Origin: Pseudoalteromonas caenipelagi
Lineage (GTDB): Bacteria; Pseudomonadota; Gammaproteobacteria; Enterobacterales; Alteromonadaceae
NCBI RefSeq assembly: GCF_013140855.1
Contig: NZ_JABBPG010000003.1
Coordinates: 248,001-312,000 of the forward strand
DNA length: 64,000 nucleotides
Reading direction: 5' to 3'
Below, one piece after another: positions 1 through 8,912 of this stretch (position 1 is the stretch's first letter; each line of letters starts with the position of its first letter). The position numbers and the translations under genes are program-made. Under the pieces are notes generated by a model. It worked only from the letters and a program-made list of their open reading frames with translations, was not told the DNA's origin and did no database searches.

Positions 1-230
1 ATAAAAAACGGGCCGAGCTTGGTGCGGTTCAAAACCGATTCCAATCAGCTATCCGTAACCAAGCAAATATCTCAGAGAACCTTGCAGCAGCGCGTTCTCG
101 AATCCAAGATACTGACTTTGCAACAGAAACCGCAAGCTTAACTAAAATGCAGATCTTGCAACAGGCAAGTAGCTCTATCTTGAGTCAGGCTAATCAGCGT
201 CCCCAAGTAGCGTTGTCATTACTAGGTTAA
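1..230 (+). CDS. Flagellin, C-terminal part (cut by window edge)
   Basis: The window opens inside a gene whose reading frame (codons from base 3) gives a typical flagellin C-terminal D1/D0 segment: the motifs [16 protein letters not shown] and [10 protein letters not shown], ending in SLLG. About 75 residues are visible and end at the TAA at 228-230. Flagellin polymerises into the filament. flaG and fliD follow, the usual order in polar flagellates. The last residues (QVALSLLG) are conventional, unlike those of the second flagellin at 19082. The N-terminal half and promoter lie outside the window. Confidence 0.95.
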   Translation, partial: KKRAELGAVQNRFQSAIRNQANISENLAAARSRIQDTDFATETASLTKMQILQQASSSILSQANQRPQVALSLLG

Positions 231-252
231 GATGGTGATGCATTACGTTAGG

Positions 253-276
253 CTCAGATGTTACACGTCTGAGTTT
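253..276 (+). terminator. Hairpin after flagellin, possible weak terminator
   Basis: CTCAGATGT (253-261) and ACGTCTGAG (265-273) form a 9-bp stem with one G-U pair and a three-base loop, followed by only three T residues. It lies 22 bases after the flagellin stop and 40 before flaG. The short T run suggests partial termination or 3'-end protection of the flagellin mRNA, with read-through into flaG-fliD. Confidence 0.45.
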
Positions 277-315
277 AACGTATGCTATATTTAAGGTAGT
301 ATCTGGAGGTCTATT

Positions 316-726
316 ATGAGCGATTTTGACGTTTCAAAAAGTAATGTCGGCATTTTGACGTCTGTCATTACAAAAGACAAAGATGCAAGTTCTGTAGAGT
401 TTCAGCGCCCAGTGGAAGACACGGCTAAGCTGGCTAAGCAGCAGCAAGAGTCATCTGAAAATTTAGCACAGGAGCGCCAAGCGCTTTTGGATGATGTAAA
501 GAAAAACTTAGATAAGTTAAATGAAGTACTGCCAATCACTTCAACTAACTTGTCATTTGAATTTGATGAGACAGGTAGTCCACCATTTATTCGCGTAATT
601 GATCGCGGGAATGATGAGGTTATTCGCGAGATCCCATCAGAAGAGTTTCGTGAAGTAGCTAAAGCTTTAGATGAATTTGCCGATAAATTGGCTAATAAGG
701 GCTTTTTATTTAATGAAACAGCTTAA
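316..726 (+). CDS. flaG: FlaG family flagellar protein
   Basis: 136 residues, a usual length for FlaG. The C-terminal half (about 65-130) carries the family pattern: LSFEFDETGSPPFIRVIDRG, then VIREIPSEEF, in which a beta hairpin precedes the I-R-x-I-P motif. The N-terminal half is polar and coiled-coil prone. FlaG proteins influence filament length in several polar flagellates; the molecular action is not settled. ATG at 316 follows a clear ribosome site (CTGGAGG). It lies between a flagellin and fliD, the standard context. Confidence 0.9.
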   Translation: MSDFDVSKSNVGILTSVITKDKDASSVEFQRPVEDTAKLAKQQQESSENLAQERQALLDDVKKNLDKLNEVLPITSTNLSFEFDETGSPPFIRVIDRGNDEVIREIPSEEFREVAKALDEFADKLANKGFLFNETA

Positions 727-751
727 TTTGCAGTAAGTTTGGAGGTAACTC

Positions 752-2170
752 ATGCCATTAATCACTCAAGCGGGTATAGGTTCAGGTTTAGACCTTGAAG
801 CAATTATTCAAGCGTCGGTACAGGCCGAAAGTGCACCTAAGCTCCAAGCTTTCCAGAGAAGGCAGGACTCATTAAAGGTTGAGTTATCAGCGATTGGAGA
901 AGTCAAATCTGCAATTTCTAAACTTAAAGATACCATTGAAAAGTTAGCAGATCCTGAAAACTTTGGTAAGCGAGTCGCCAATATAAAGCAACCCACATCT
1001 GGTGATATTATCAGTGTTACACCTACCAGTGATATTTCTGTAGGTGAATTTGATATTGCGGTAACTCAATTGGCTAAAGGCAGTCGATTAAACTCTACCG
1101 ATGGTGCATTTAGTGCTACAACGGATGTGGTTACAGCGTCTGGGGGAACACTCACTTTCGATGCTGGCGCGGGTAATAATTTTACCTTAACGCTCGGTGC
1201 GGGAGCAACGCTCGCGGAGTTGCGTGATGCAATTAATAGCTCAGAAACGAACTTTGGTGTGACAGCTAATATCGTAAATACAGGTGATCCACTCGTTGGC
1301 TCAAAACTCGTATTAACGTCAAACGTATCAGGTAACGGCAATGGGCTAACAGTAACCTCTGATACTGCAGAGTTAGATTCAGTGAGTACTTCGCCATTTG
1401 CGGGCGGCACAGCTGGAATGACCGAAACACAAGCAGCACAAGATGCAATTATTACCGTTGACGGTTTAACGGTAAATAGTAGCACCAATACGTTTAAAGA
1501 TGCTGTGCAAGACATGACGATTAAAGCGCTGAAAGAGAGTGAAGATGACGGCACTGGCAACCCAGAAACCGCGACATTAAATGTTGAGTACGACAGAGAG
1601 TCGGTAACTAAACTAGTTGACCAACTCGTGGAAACGTACAATAACTTAATCGGCAATATTGGTTTTCAAACTCGTATTGGCAAGCCATTAAACGGTGATG
1701 CAACAATGCGTGGTTTACGTGATCAGTTAATTAATACGCTTGGTCGAGAAATAACCGGTGCGGGGCCATTCAAATCAATCTTTGATATTGGTTTGACCGT
1801 AGATAATGATGGTTATCTAGAAAAGTCTTCGTTGGTTCGCAGCCTAAATGAAGCGATGGATGAAAATTTTGATGATATTGGCAAGGCTTTTGCAGGAGAT
1901 AATGGTGTAGCCAAAGATTTAGATGCATTACTTGCTAACTATATTGATTCAGGTGGTATTGTTAAACAACGTGAAACTACCTTGAATGGTCAATTAGATG
2001 AGTTGGAAGATGATGTAGATAGCTTCCAGTATCGTATGGAGTCGTTTGAAGAAGGCCTTCGTAAAAAGTATGCTGGACTTGATGTGTTGTTAGCACAAAT
2101 GCAATCGACACAGTCATATTTAGGTGCTCAGTTGGCAAGTTTACCAGGGTTTACTAAATCCAAGTCTTAA
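752..2170 (+). CDS. fliD: FliD, flagellar filament cap protein
   Basis: 472 residues. FliD forms the cap at the filament tip and folds incoming flagellin. The N-terminus (PLITQAGIGSGLDLEAIIQ, then a coiled-coil stretch to about residue 65) matches the FliD N-terminal domain, and residues about 395-450 form the C-terminal coiled coil. The middle is Thr/Ser/Gly-rich and variable, as expected for the exposed domains. The start is supported by GGAGGTAACTC just before ATG 752. The fliS chaperone gene follows 44 bases downstream. Confidence 0.95.
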   Translation: MPLITQAGIGSGLDLEAIIQASVQAESAPKLQAFQRRQDSLKVELSAIGEVKSAISKLKDTIEKLADPENFGKRVANIKQPTSGDIISVTPTSDISVGEFDIAVTQLAKGSRLNSTDGAFSATTDVVTASGGTLTFDAGAGNNFTLTLGAGATLAELRDAINSSETNFGVTANIVNTGDPLVGSKLVLTSNVSGNGNGLTVTSDTAELDSVSTSPFAGGTAGMTETQAAQDAIITVDGLTVNSSTNTFKDAVQDMTIKALKESEDDGTGNPETATLNVEYDRESVTKLVDQLVETYNNLIGNIGFQTRIGKPLNGDATMRGLRDQLINTLGREITGAGPFKSIFDIGLTVDNDGYLEKSSLVRSLNEAMDENFDDIGKAFAGDNGVAKDLDALLANYIDSGGIVKQRETTLNGQLDELEDDVDSFQYRMESFEEGLRKKYAGLDVLLAQMQSTQSYLGAQLASLPGFTKSKS

Positions 2171-2214
2171 TGTTTTGGCTCTTGTAAGATAACAGACGAA
2201 ATTAAAGGTGAGTT

Positions 2215-2643
2215 ATGTATAACGCTAAAGTAAAAAACTACCGCCAAGAAGCGCTAAAAACGCGTGTCGCAGGTGCGGATCGGTTTGAGATAATCCAGAT
2301 GCTTATGGCGGGTGCCGTTGAGAAAATGGTACTAGCAAAAGTTGCGATTGAGAAAAAACACCTTGAAGCAAAAAGTGAACACTTATCAAAAGCGTCTGCG
2401 ATTATTTCAGCATTACGTGGTTGCTTGGACTTTGAAGTTGGCGGTGAAGTAACTGAGAACCTTTATGCATTATATAGCTATATGCTAGATAGACTCCTTG
2501 ATGCCAGCCTAGAGAATAATCCAGAAATCATTGACGAAGTCAGTACCTTGTTAAAAGAAATTAAATCTGCTTGGGATGCTATTCCGCACAATGTTCGAGA
2601 GCAAACGCTTCGCGAAAATGGTGCCGATGCACATGTTGGCTAA
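2215..2643 (+). CDS. fliS: FliS, flagellin export chaperone
   Basis: 142 residues, all helical in character. The opening (MYNAKVKNYRQEALKTRVAGADRFEIIQMLMAGAVEKM) matches the FliS family, where the conserved tyrosine-containing N-terminus and first helix cap the flagellin C-terminus in the cytoplasm and prevent premature polymerisation. It follows fliD, and its 3' end overlaps a second small chaperone-like gene in another frame. Start ATG 2215 has AGGTGAG upstream. Confidence 0.93.
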   Translation: MYNAKVKNYRQEALKTRVAGADRFEIIQMLMAGAVEKMVLAKVAIEKKHLEAKSEHLSKASAIISALRGCLDFEVGGEVTENLYALYSYMLDRLLDASLENNPEIIDEVSTLLKEIKSAWDAIPHNVREQTLRENGADAHVG

Positions 2644-2932
2644 GCAGCTTTCAGATTTAGAAGAGCAACTTAAGAAGTTGAAGTTGCTTTTGAAAGAAAA
2701 CGATTTAGATGGTTGCACAAAGGCATATGGCCAACTAGATAAAGATGTTCGCTATGTGTTTGACGGCAAACAAGATCTTTCGGAGTCTGACCTAGAGGCT
2801 TGTCAGCGATTTTACGATAATTTCACCCAAGTCACTTCTGCGATCATTGAACAAAAAAAATCCCTAGCTAAAGATATCGGGGCGCATTTGAGCACCCAAA
2901 AGAAGTTGAACGTATACAAAAGCATCAAGTAG
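2618..2932 (+). CDS. FliT-like small helical protein
   Basis: A small Lys/Glu/Leu-rich, coiled-coil protein of about 100 residues that overlaps the end of fliS. The open frame reaches back to 2576, but a start that deep inside fliS is unlikely. ATGs at 2618, 2627 and 2633 are the plausible starts, and none has a strong ribosome site. Size, helical content and position directly after fliD-fliS fit FliT, the chaperone that binds the FliD C-terminus in other bacteria. The sequence similarity is too weak to assert this by eye, so FliT is an inference from context. Confidence 0.65.
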   Translation: MVPMHMLAKQLSDLEEQLKKLKLLLKENDLDGCTKAYGQLDKDVRYVFDGKQDLSESDLEACQRFYDNFTQVTSAIIEQKKSLAKDIGAHLSTQKKLNVYKSIK

Positions 2933-2939
2933 GTAATTA

Positions 2940-5018
2940 ATGACCAGCAACAACTCTGTCGAAGAGCAGCTTGAATCGCTATCAGCGAAACTAGAAGAGA
3001 CTGCTCAGCAGCAGCGACGAGAACAAGAATTCGCAGATAAGGCAAATTTAAAATTTGAAGAAAACCTGCTTGCCTTTAAAAAGTATTTTCCCGAAATTTT
3101 TGAAAAATATCTGCACTACGTTCCAAGTGATAAATTCCAATTTGTTCTTAATGATAACGGTACGGTTAATATCATCGATTATGATACAGGTGTACCAATG
3201 TATTCTGATGATCCAATAAAGCAAGTTAGAGAACAAATAGAACAAAACCTTGAAAAGCCCACCTTAGGCAAAACCGATCATTCGTCAGTTGCAAATTTAG
3301 AAAATGAAATCGGCTTTGCGCATGTCGACTTAATGAAAAATATGGGAAAGGTCTTTGCTGATGTCAAAGAACAGTTAGATGAGAATGAGCGCTTAGATGA
3401 GACCCTACCAAGTTTTATGCTATTTGGTATTGGCTTAGGCTATCATTTGACAGAAATCTTTGAGAATAGAAAAGTTAGTTTTATAAGTATTTTGGAGCCA
3501 AATGAGGACTACTTTTTTGCAAGTTTGTTTGTGGCTGATTGGCAGTCAGTCTTAGAGAAAATTGATGAAAATGGTAGCTTTCTGTATCTGGGAATAGGTA
3601 AAACTGAAGAAGAAATTTTTCGAGATATCTATGAACGAAGTCGAAATATTGGCATCGCGTCCGTCAGTTACACTTGGTTCTATCAACACTATCCATCTAG
3701 TAAAATGGCAAACTGGGTTGAAGAGTTTAAAACTAACTTCCACCAGTTTTTTACTGGATTTGGTTTTTTTGATGATGCCATCATGGGTATAGCACACACG
3801 CTTGGTAATCTTGAGAACAATTTTAACCTTATGGACAATAGACAACCGATGGATAAGTCTGTTGCTAATTTTCCTGTGTTTATTGTTGCAAATGGTCCCT
3901 CTCTTGATAAAGAAATAGAGTTTATTAAGAGCGTACAAGATCAGGTTGTTGTTGTGTCTTGCAACTCAGCCTCTACAGCACTTGTAAAGCATGGAATTAT
4001 TCCAGATTTTCACGTCGCTTTAGAAAGAACCGAGATGACTTATGACTTTTTACGGGACTTTTTGAGTGAAGAAGCCCGTAGCAAGATGAATCTATTGATC
4101 ACCAATGTTATGCACCCGACTGTACAGAGTTTATTTCCTTGGACGGGGTTTGGGTTGAAAGGAAACGAATCCTCGACTCAGTTGATACATTTGGCTGAGT
4201 TTTTAGATGGTAAATCAATTACTGAGGTTTTGTCGTATTGTAATCCTTTAGTAGGTAACACTGCGCTCAGTTATGCATGTCACTTAGGTTTTAAAAACAT
4301 CTACCTATTTGGTGTAGACAATGGCTATGTAGATGAAGAACACCACCATTCTAAATCGAGTTTTTACTATAAGAGTACAGGTGAAGTTGCTCACAAACCT
4401 CTAAAGATAGGAAAGCAAATATCATTACCTGGTAATTTTTCACCATCAGTTCTAACTGACGAGTTCATGTGTGTTGGCAACATACAAATGGGTAAGTTGC
4501 TTGCTTCTTTCAAACACAAAGGTGTTCAGGTATTTAACTGTAGTAACGGAGCAAAAATTGAAGGCGCTTTGCCTCTACCTTCCGATCTATTGGTTTTAAA
4601 TGCTACAAAATTAGCAAAACAACACGTTGTTGAATATGTTAAGAATGAGCGTTTTGTCGCAAGCGATTACAGCGCGAAAGTAGAGCCATTGCTACACTTT
4701 GATGAATTTGCTCAGTTTTGCGAAACATTTGCAAATATTTTGCGTGAGCCTGCCAGCGTTCGTTCTGAGGCGTTGGAAAATATGCTAAAAAGTATTCGCT
4801 ACCTCTATTCATTTAAGAATTCCGTTAACTATTTAAACTTATTTTTACTACTCGAAGGTGAAGCGCTTTACACTACCTCTTTACTCGTCTCACTGCTTTA
4901 TAATTTTGGGGATGAGAAAGAAATCATGCCGTTTTATAATAAAGCGTTAGAGTATTGGATTGAATTTATTGAAAATGCACCCGACTTCTACCGTGATAAT
5001 GTGAGAGTCTGCAAGTAA
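2940..5018 (+). CDS. Maf-type motility accessory factor, flagellin glycosyltransferase (DUF115/MptE-like)
   Basis: 692 residues. From about residue 312 it carries the motif FIVANGPSLDKEIEFIK and then SCNSASTALVKHGIIPDF, the hallmark of the 6-hydroxymethylpterin-pyrophosphokinase MptE-like (DUF115) domain found in Maf proteins. Maf enzymes are the proposed transferases that attach pseudaminic- or legionaminic-type sugars from CMP donors to Ser/Thr of flagellin in the cytoplasm before export. The N-terminal 60 residues are coiled coil. Its place between the filament genes and the nonulosonate genes supports the role. ATG 2940 follows AGTAGG. Confidence 0.88.
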   Translation: MTSNNSVEEQLESLSAKLEETAQQQRREQEFADKANLKFEENLLAFKKYFPEIFEKYLHYVPSDKFQFVLNDNGTVNIIDYDTGVPMYSDDPIKQVREQIEQNLEKPTLGKTDHSSVANLENEIGFAHVDLMKNMGKVFADVKEQLDENERLDETLPSFMLFGIGLGYHLTEIFENRKVSFISILEPNEDYFFASLFVADWQSVLEKIDENGSFLYLGIGKTEEEIFRDIYERSRNIGIASVSYTWFYQHYPSSKMANWVEEFKTNFHQFFTGFGFFDDAIMGIAHTLGNLENNFNLMDNRQPMDKSVANFPVFIVANGPSLDKEIEFIKSVQDQVVVVSCNSASTALVKHGIIPDFHVALERTEMTYDFLRDFLSEEARSKMNLLITNVMHPTVQSLFPWTGFGLKGNESSTQLIHLAEFLDGKSITEVLSYCNPLVGNTALSYACHLGFKNIYLFGVDNGYVDEEHHHSKSSFYYKSTGEVAHKPLKIGKQISLPGNFSPSVLTDEFMCVGNIQMGKLLASFKHKGVQVFNCSNGAKIEGALPLPSDLLVLNATKLAKQHVVEYVKNERFVASDYSAKVEPLLHFDEFAQFCETFANILREPASVRSEALENMLKSIRYLYSFKNSVNYLNLFLLLEGEALYTTSLLVSLLYNFGDEKEIMPFYNKALEYWIEFIENAPDFYRDNVRVCK

Positions 5019-5052
5019 CAATGCACTAAAGCGAGATTAAAAACCTTCGTTG

Positions 5053-5106
5053 CCGCTTTGTATTAGATAGACTGTTTTATAAAAAGGACGGTGAATTACA
5101 AAGCGG
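5053..5106. repeat. Inverted repeat in the spacer before the glycan operon
   Basis: CCGCTTTGTA (5053-5062) is perfectly inverted as TACAAAGCGG (5097-5106), 34 bases apart. The spacer also holds CTGTTTTATAAA twice (5072-5083 and 5147-5158). No gene is present in 5019-5290. The inverted repeat could end the maf transcript as a long-loop stem or form an activator site about 80 bases upstream of the sigma-54-like promoter at 5172; the sequence does not decide. Confidence 0.35.
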
Positions 5107-5171
5107 TCAATTCAACACTATAACTTTTCTACAAAAAATAATTGGCCTGTTTTATAAATTATTATAAAGAG

Positions 5172-5187
5172 CGGTATGCTATTTGCT
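5172..5187 (+). promoter_or_regulatory. Sigma-54-type promoter before the glycan operon
   Basis: CGGTATGCTATTTGCT fits the sigma-54 pattern: GG at 5173-5174, exactly ten bases, GC at 5185-5186, with the -12 element TTTGCT. The predicted start of transcription is near 5198, giving a leader of about 93 bases before the aminotransferase ATG. The -24 element is weaker than that of the fliE, fliK and flhA promoters (C instead of T before GG). If functional, glycan synthesis is switched on together with flagellar assembly. Confidence 0.5.
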
Positions 5188-5290
5188 GCTAAGTCGTATG
5201 GTGTGATTCAGTGATGAGGTTACACAACGTATTACAGCGCGGTTAATAGCTATTTATTTTTATCTAAACTCCTTAAGCGAAGATTTAAGT

Positions 5291-6610
5291 ATGACGTCAA
5301 AAAAACATTCGAAGAGCATTTCACTTCAACATCAAGCTAAGTCAATTATTCCTGGTTTGACTCAATTATTGTCTAAAAGACCTGATATGTTTAGCACCGA
5401 CGTTTGGCCGGGCTACTTTTCAAAAGCAAAAGGTGCAAAAGTCTGGGATTTAGATGGCAAAGAATATCTTGATATGTCAATTTCTGGTATTGGCGCAAAT
5501 ATTTTGGGTTATGCCGTTGATGAGGTTGATAATGAAGTTATTGCCAATATTCGAAATGGCGTAAGTTCGAGCCTAAATTGCCCTGAGGATGTTGCGCTAG
5601 CTGACAAGCTATTAGAGCTGCATTCTTGGGCTGAAGAAGTTAGGTATACGCGTTGTGGTGGCGAGGCTATGGCCGTTGCCATTAGAATCGCAAGAGCTGC
5701 GACCGGTAAAGATAAAATCGCTTTTAGTGGCTACCATGGTTGGCATGATTGGTATTTGTCGGCAAATGTAACGAGTGACAGCAATTTAAACGACCATTTG
5801 ATACCAGGTTTATCTCCTAATGGTGTGCCAAAAGCGTTGGCAGGTACAGCATTACCTTTTGCTTTTAACGATATAGATGCGCTTGAAGAATTAGTGCAAA
5901 AGCACGGTTCTGAGTTGGGCGCGATCGTGATGGAACCGATGCGTAACTTTCGAGCATCAAGTGAATATTGGCAACAGGTAGAGGCAATCGCAAAACGTTT
6001 AAACATCCCTTTAATTATTGATGAGATATCAATGGGTTTTCGGATTAATTGCGGAGGCTCTCATTTAGCTCTAGGGATCAATCCTGATATCGCCGTTTTT
6101 TCTAAAGCACTTGCCAATGGCTTCGCAATGGCGGCTATTATCGGCAAATCAAAGTGGATGGATGCGGCGCAAGTGAGTTTTATCTCAAGTACAATGTGGA
6201 CAGAGAGAGTTGGTCCTACGGCTGCTTTGGCGACAATAAATTACTATCAAAACAATAAAGTGCATGAGCACCTTGCTTATATCGGCAAACAGATAAAGCA
6301 AGGGTGGCAACAATTGGCCGATAAGCACGGCCTTAAAATACATATTTCGGGTATAGATGCGCTATGTCACTTTAATTTAGAGTACGACAATTTTCTGACT
6401 CTAAAATCCTTTTTTATTGAACAAATGCTCAAGCAAGGTGTATTAGCAACTAATATGTTTTATTGCATGTATGCCCATAAAGATGAGCATGTTGCCCAAT
6501 ATCTTAGTGCCGTTGATAATGCCTTTGCGTCATTGGCAAATGCACTTGAACAGCCAAATGTTATGGCACATATTATTCCATCCACATCAGGCTTTAAAAG
6601 GTTAAATTAA
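5291..6610 (+). CDS. Class-III PLP aminotransferase (glutamate-1-semialdehyde aminomutase-like)
   Basis: 439 residues, the usual length for class-III aminotransferases. It has the sugar/aldehyde-site region SISGIGANILGYA, the PLP ring-stacking region FSGYHGWHDWY, the Asp motif LIIDEISMGFR and the Schiff-base lysine K272 in FSKALANG. Its relatives include HemL, but the context is a flagellar nonulosonate island, so it more likely aminates a sugar or a small acyl precursor. The classical pseudaminic pathway needs only one transaminase (PseC, also present), so this is an extra step. First gene of the plus-strand operon, followed after one base by the GNAT gene. The substrate is unknown. Confidence 0.85.
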   Translation: MTSKKHSKSISLQHQAKSIIPGLTQLLSKRPDMFSTDVWPGYFSKAKGAKVWDLDGKEYLDMSISGIGANILGYAVDEVDNEVIANIRNGVSSSLNCPEDVALADKLLELHSWAEEVRYTRCGGEAMAVAIRIARAATGKDKIAFSGYHGWHDWYLSANVTSDSNLNDHLIPGLSPNGVPKALAGTALPFAFNDIDALEELVQKHGSELGAIVMEPMRNFRASSEYWQQVEAIAKRLNIPLIIDEISMGFRINCGGSHLALGINPDIAVFSKALANGFAMAAIIGKSKWMDAAQVSFISSTMWTERVGPTAALATINYYQNNKVHEHLAYIGKQIKQGWQQLADKHGLKIHISGIDALCHFNLEYDNFLTLKSFFIEQMLKQGVLATNMFYCMYAHKDEHVAQYLSAVDNAFASLANALEQPNVMAHIIPSTSGFKRLN

Positions 6611-6611
6611 T

Positions 6612-7100
6612 ATGAAGACTCTCACATCAGAGCGATTCTTAATGCGATTTTTGACCCAAGAAGATGCCACTGAACAATATATTGGCTGGCTCACATCGCC
6701 TGTTAGTGAGTTTATTATTAACAAGCCCGTGTCAATTCCTGAGCTTAGACAATACATCCTTGAGCAAGGAGCAGATAACAATGTGTATTTCTACGGAATT
6801 TTTACCTTAGAAGATGCTAAACACATAGGTAATATCAAGTTTATTGTTAAAGAAGGTCAGTTACCTAGCTTTGAAATGGGTATATTAATAGGCGAGTCAG
6901 ACTGGCATGGCAAAGGGGTCGCTAAAGAGGTTATTGAGTGTTTTGCGGCCCATGCCAAAAAACAGCTTGGTATATCTAGAATGACTTTAGGCGTTGATAA
7001 GGCCAATAAATCTGCGGTTAGCGCTTATGAGAAAATTGGTTTCACTGCAGTCAATGACGGACGAACAGATAATGGTTTGACAATGAGCTGGGAGTTTTGA
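6612..7100 (+). CDS. GNAT-family N-acetyltransferase (RimJ/RimL type)
   Basis: 162 residues with a full GNAT fold signature. ERFLMRFLTQED opens the domain, the acetyl-CoA pyrophosphate motif WHGKGVAKEV is near residues 97-106 (Q/R-x-x-G-x-G/A pattern), and the final VDKANKSAVSAYEKIGF is typical. In pseudaminic synthesis PseH acetylates the 4-amino group made by PseC. This gene could supply that step or acylate the amino group made by the neighbouring class-III aminotransferase. It begins one base after the aminotransferase stop and its own stop overlaps the next start (TGATG). Confidence 0.85.
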   Translation: MKTLTSERFLMRFLTQEDATEQYIGWLTSPVSEFIINKPVSIPELRQYILEQGADNNVYFYGIFTLEDAKHIGNIKFIVKEGQLPSFEMGILIGESDWHGKGVAKEVIECFAAHAKKQLGISRMTLGVDKANKSAVSAYEKIGFTAVNDGRTDNGLTMSWEF

Positions 7101-7873
7101 TGAGCAAAGTGAACGACTCTAATAATCTTGTTAACGCTTTAATGGCAAAAGATTTCTATATAATTATACAAGCTCGAATGACATCTACACGGTTGCCACA
7201 GAAGGTCATGTTGCCACTTGGAAAGCGCAGCATACTAGAAGTGATGTTAGACCGTTTAGACGTTTTCAAAGACCGTATCATTATTGCTACGACAAATGAT
7301 GGTAGTCAAAAACCAATTGTAGATTTGTGTCAGAAACTAAGCATTAAATATGTTGAGGGAGACACTAATAACGTGTTGAGTCGTTACTATTTGGCGGCTC
7401 AGTCTGTGAATGCCAAACCTAATACTGTGCTTGTAAGATGCACCAGCGATTGCCCGCTTATCGATAAAATAGAGTCAGCGCGAGTCATTGCTCATTTTTT
7501 TGAGGTAATGTCCGAATATGACTATATTTCTGCAGGGCCGCATTGTGGTCTTCCTAATGGGTTTGATACGGAAGTGTTTACTTTTAGCGCTTTACAAAAA
7601 GCTTATGAAAATGCAGCCGAAGATTTTGAAAAAGAGCATGTCACCCAATATATCTGCCGTAATCTACGCGTTGCCCCGTATTCTGTAAAGCCAGATTTGA
7701 GCCATTGGCGCTTAACACTAGATGAGCCGGCAGATTATCAAATGATAAATGAAATTTATAAATTATTTGGGTATCGGACCGACTTTGGTTTTGATGAATT
7801 AAAAGAAATGTTAGCCAAACATCCTGATATACTTAAAATAAATGAACACGTAGAACAAATTCAAGTTGGGTAG
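7100..7873 (+). CDS. SpsF-type cytidylyltransferase (CMP-nonulosonate synthetase candidate)
   Basis: 257 residues. The motif IIIQARMTSTRLPQKVMLPL at the N-terminus is the nucleotide-binding signature of the SpsF/COG1861 cytidylyltransferase group. Later motifs are TSDCPLIDK and, C-terminal, HWRLTLDEPADYQMI. It should activate the nonulosonic acid made by the next gene as a CMP-sugar. This is a different subgroup from classical PseF, whose N-terminus has an ARGGSKR-type motif. ATG 7100 overlaps the upstream TGA and is preferred to the TTG three bases earlier. Confidence 0.85.
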   Translation: MSKVNDSNNLVNALMAKDFYIIIQARMTSTRLPQKVMLPLGKRSILEVMLDRLDVFKDRIIIATTNDGSQKPIVDLCQKLSIKYVEGDTNNVLSRYYLAAQSVNAKPNTVLVRCTSDCPLIDKIESARVIAHFFEVMSEYDYISAGPHCGLPNGFDTEVFTFSALQKAYENAAEDFEKEHVTQYICRNLRVAPYSVKPDLSHWRLTLDEPADYQMINEIYKLFGYRTDFGFDELKEMLAKHPDILKINEHVEQIQVG

Positions 7874-7874
7874 C

Positions 7875-8912
7875 ATGTTTAAAAAAGAGTTTAGAATTGA
7901 TAATACGTGGGTTGGACATGAACACCCCAGTTATATCATAGCTGAAATGTCAGCAAATCATGGGCAGTCTCTAAGCCGAGCAAAGGAGTTGGTGTATGCA
8001 GCAAAAGAGGCGGGCGCAAATGCGATAAAGTTGCAAACATACACGGCAGATACTTTAACTATGGACTGCGCTCTAGCGCATTTTGAAGCAACAGGGCCGT
8101 GGAAAGGCCAGTATTTATACGATTTATATAAACATGCTTATATGCCTTGGGATTTTCATGCGGAGCTATTTGAATTAGCTGACAAAATAGGTATTACCTG
8201 CTTTTCATCTCCTTTCGATAAAAGCGCTGTTGACTTGCTATCTCAGTTAAATGCGCCAGCGTATAAGATTGCATCACCAGAGTTGATAGATCATCAGCTG
8301 ATCCGCGATGTTGCAGCAACCGGTAAGCCTGTTATTTTATCAACAGGGGGAGCGACACTCGCTGAAATAGCGGAGGCTGTTAAAGTTGCTCAAGATGCAG
8401 GTGTTACAGAGCTATGCTTGCTCAAATGTACAAGTACTTACCCAGCTCCCGCCGAGTCAATAAATCTGAAGACTATTCCACACCTCAAAGAGGCGTTTCA
8501 TGTTCCTGTTGGCTTGTCTGATCATACATTAGGGAATGATGTACCTCTGGCATCGATTGCTGTAGGAGGGTGCATGATAGAAAAGCATTTTGTTATGGAT
8601 AAAAAAGACAACACTGCAGATAGCTTTTTTTCGATGACTCCGGATGAATTAAAGGCACTCGTGCATGGTGTGAGACAAATTGAGCTGGCATTAGGTACCG
8701 TCCACTATCCTAGTGAGCCATCAAAAGCGAGACGTTGTGTTTATGCAGCAAAAGATATTAAAGCTGGTGAAGTGCTAACAGAGTCGCATTTAGTTCAGAA
8801 ACGTCCAGGAGGAGGAGAGTTAATGCCAAAAGATCTACCTTTGGTGATTGGGCGCACGGCCAGAAATCCACTTCCCAGAGGAACGCAGCTAAGTTGGAAG
8901 GATTTACTGTAA
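7875..8912 (+). CDS. pseI: Pseudaminic acid synthase (NeuB family)
   Basis: 345 residues. The NeuB TIM barrel opens with YIIAEMSANHGQSLSRA and AIKLQTYTADTLT. The stretch GPWKGQYLYDLYKHAYMPW is characteristic of PseI rather than NeuB of sialic acid. The C-terminal SAF/antifreeze-like domain starts near residue 280 (RRCVYAAKDIKAGEVLT). The reaction condenses the 6-deoxy-hexose released by PseG with phosphoenolpyruvate. ATG 7875 lies one base after the cytidylyltransferase stop; an in-frame TTG at 7866 lies inside the previous gene and is not needed. The acyl carrier gene starts at the next base after the stop. Confidence 0.93.
   Translation: MFKKEFRIDNTWVGHEHPSYIIAEMSANHGQSLSRAKELVYAAKEAGANAIKLQTYTADTLTMDCALAHFEATGPWKGQYLYDLYKHAYMPWDFHAELFELADKIGITCFSSPFDKSAVDLLSQLNAPAYKIASPELIDHQLIRDVAATGKPVILSTGGATLAEIAEAVKVAQDAGVTELCLLKCTSTYPAPAESINLKTIPHLKEAFHVPVGLSDHTLGNDVPLASIAVGGCMIEKHFVMDKKDNTADSFFSMTPDELKALVHGVRQIELALGTVHYPSEPSKARRCVYAAKDIKAGEVLTESHLVQKRPGGGELMPKDLPLVIGRTARNPLPRGTQLSWKDLL

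Noticed and set aside
1066..1656. 196-residue minus-strand open frame inside fliD
   Set aside because: Antisense shadow of the Thr/Val-rich variable region of fliD; no coding features of its own.
5291..6610. hemL, glutamate-1-semialdehyde aminomutase of haem synthesis
   Set aside because: Same superfamily, but it is embedded in and co-transcribed with nonulosonate genes; a biosynthetic sugar role is more likely.
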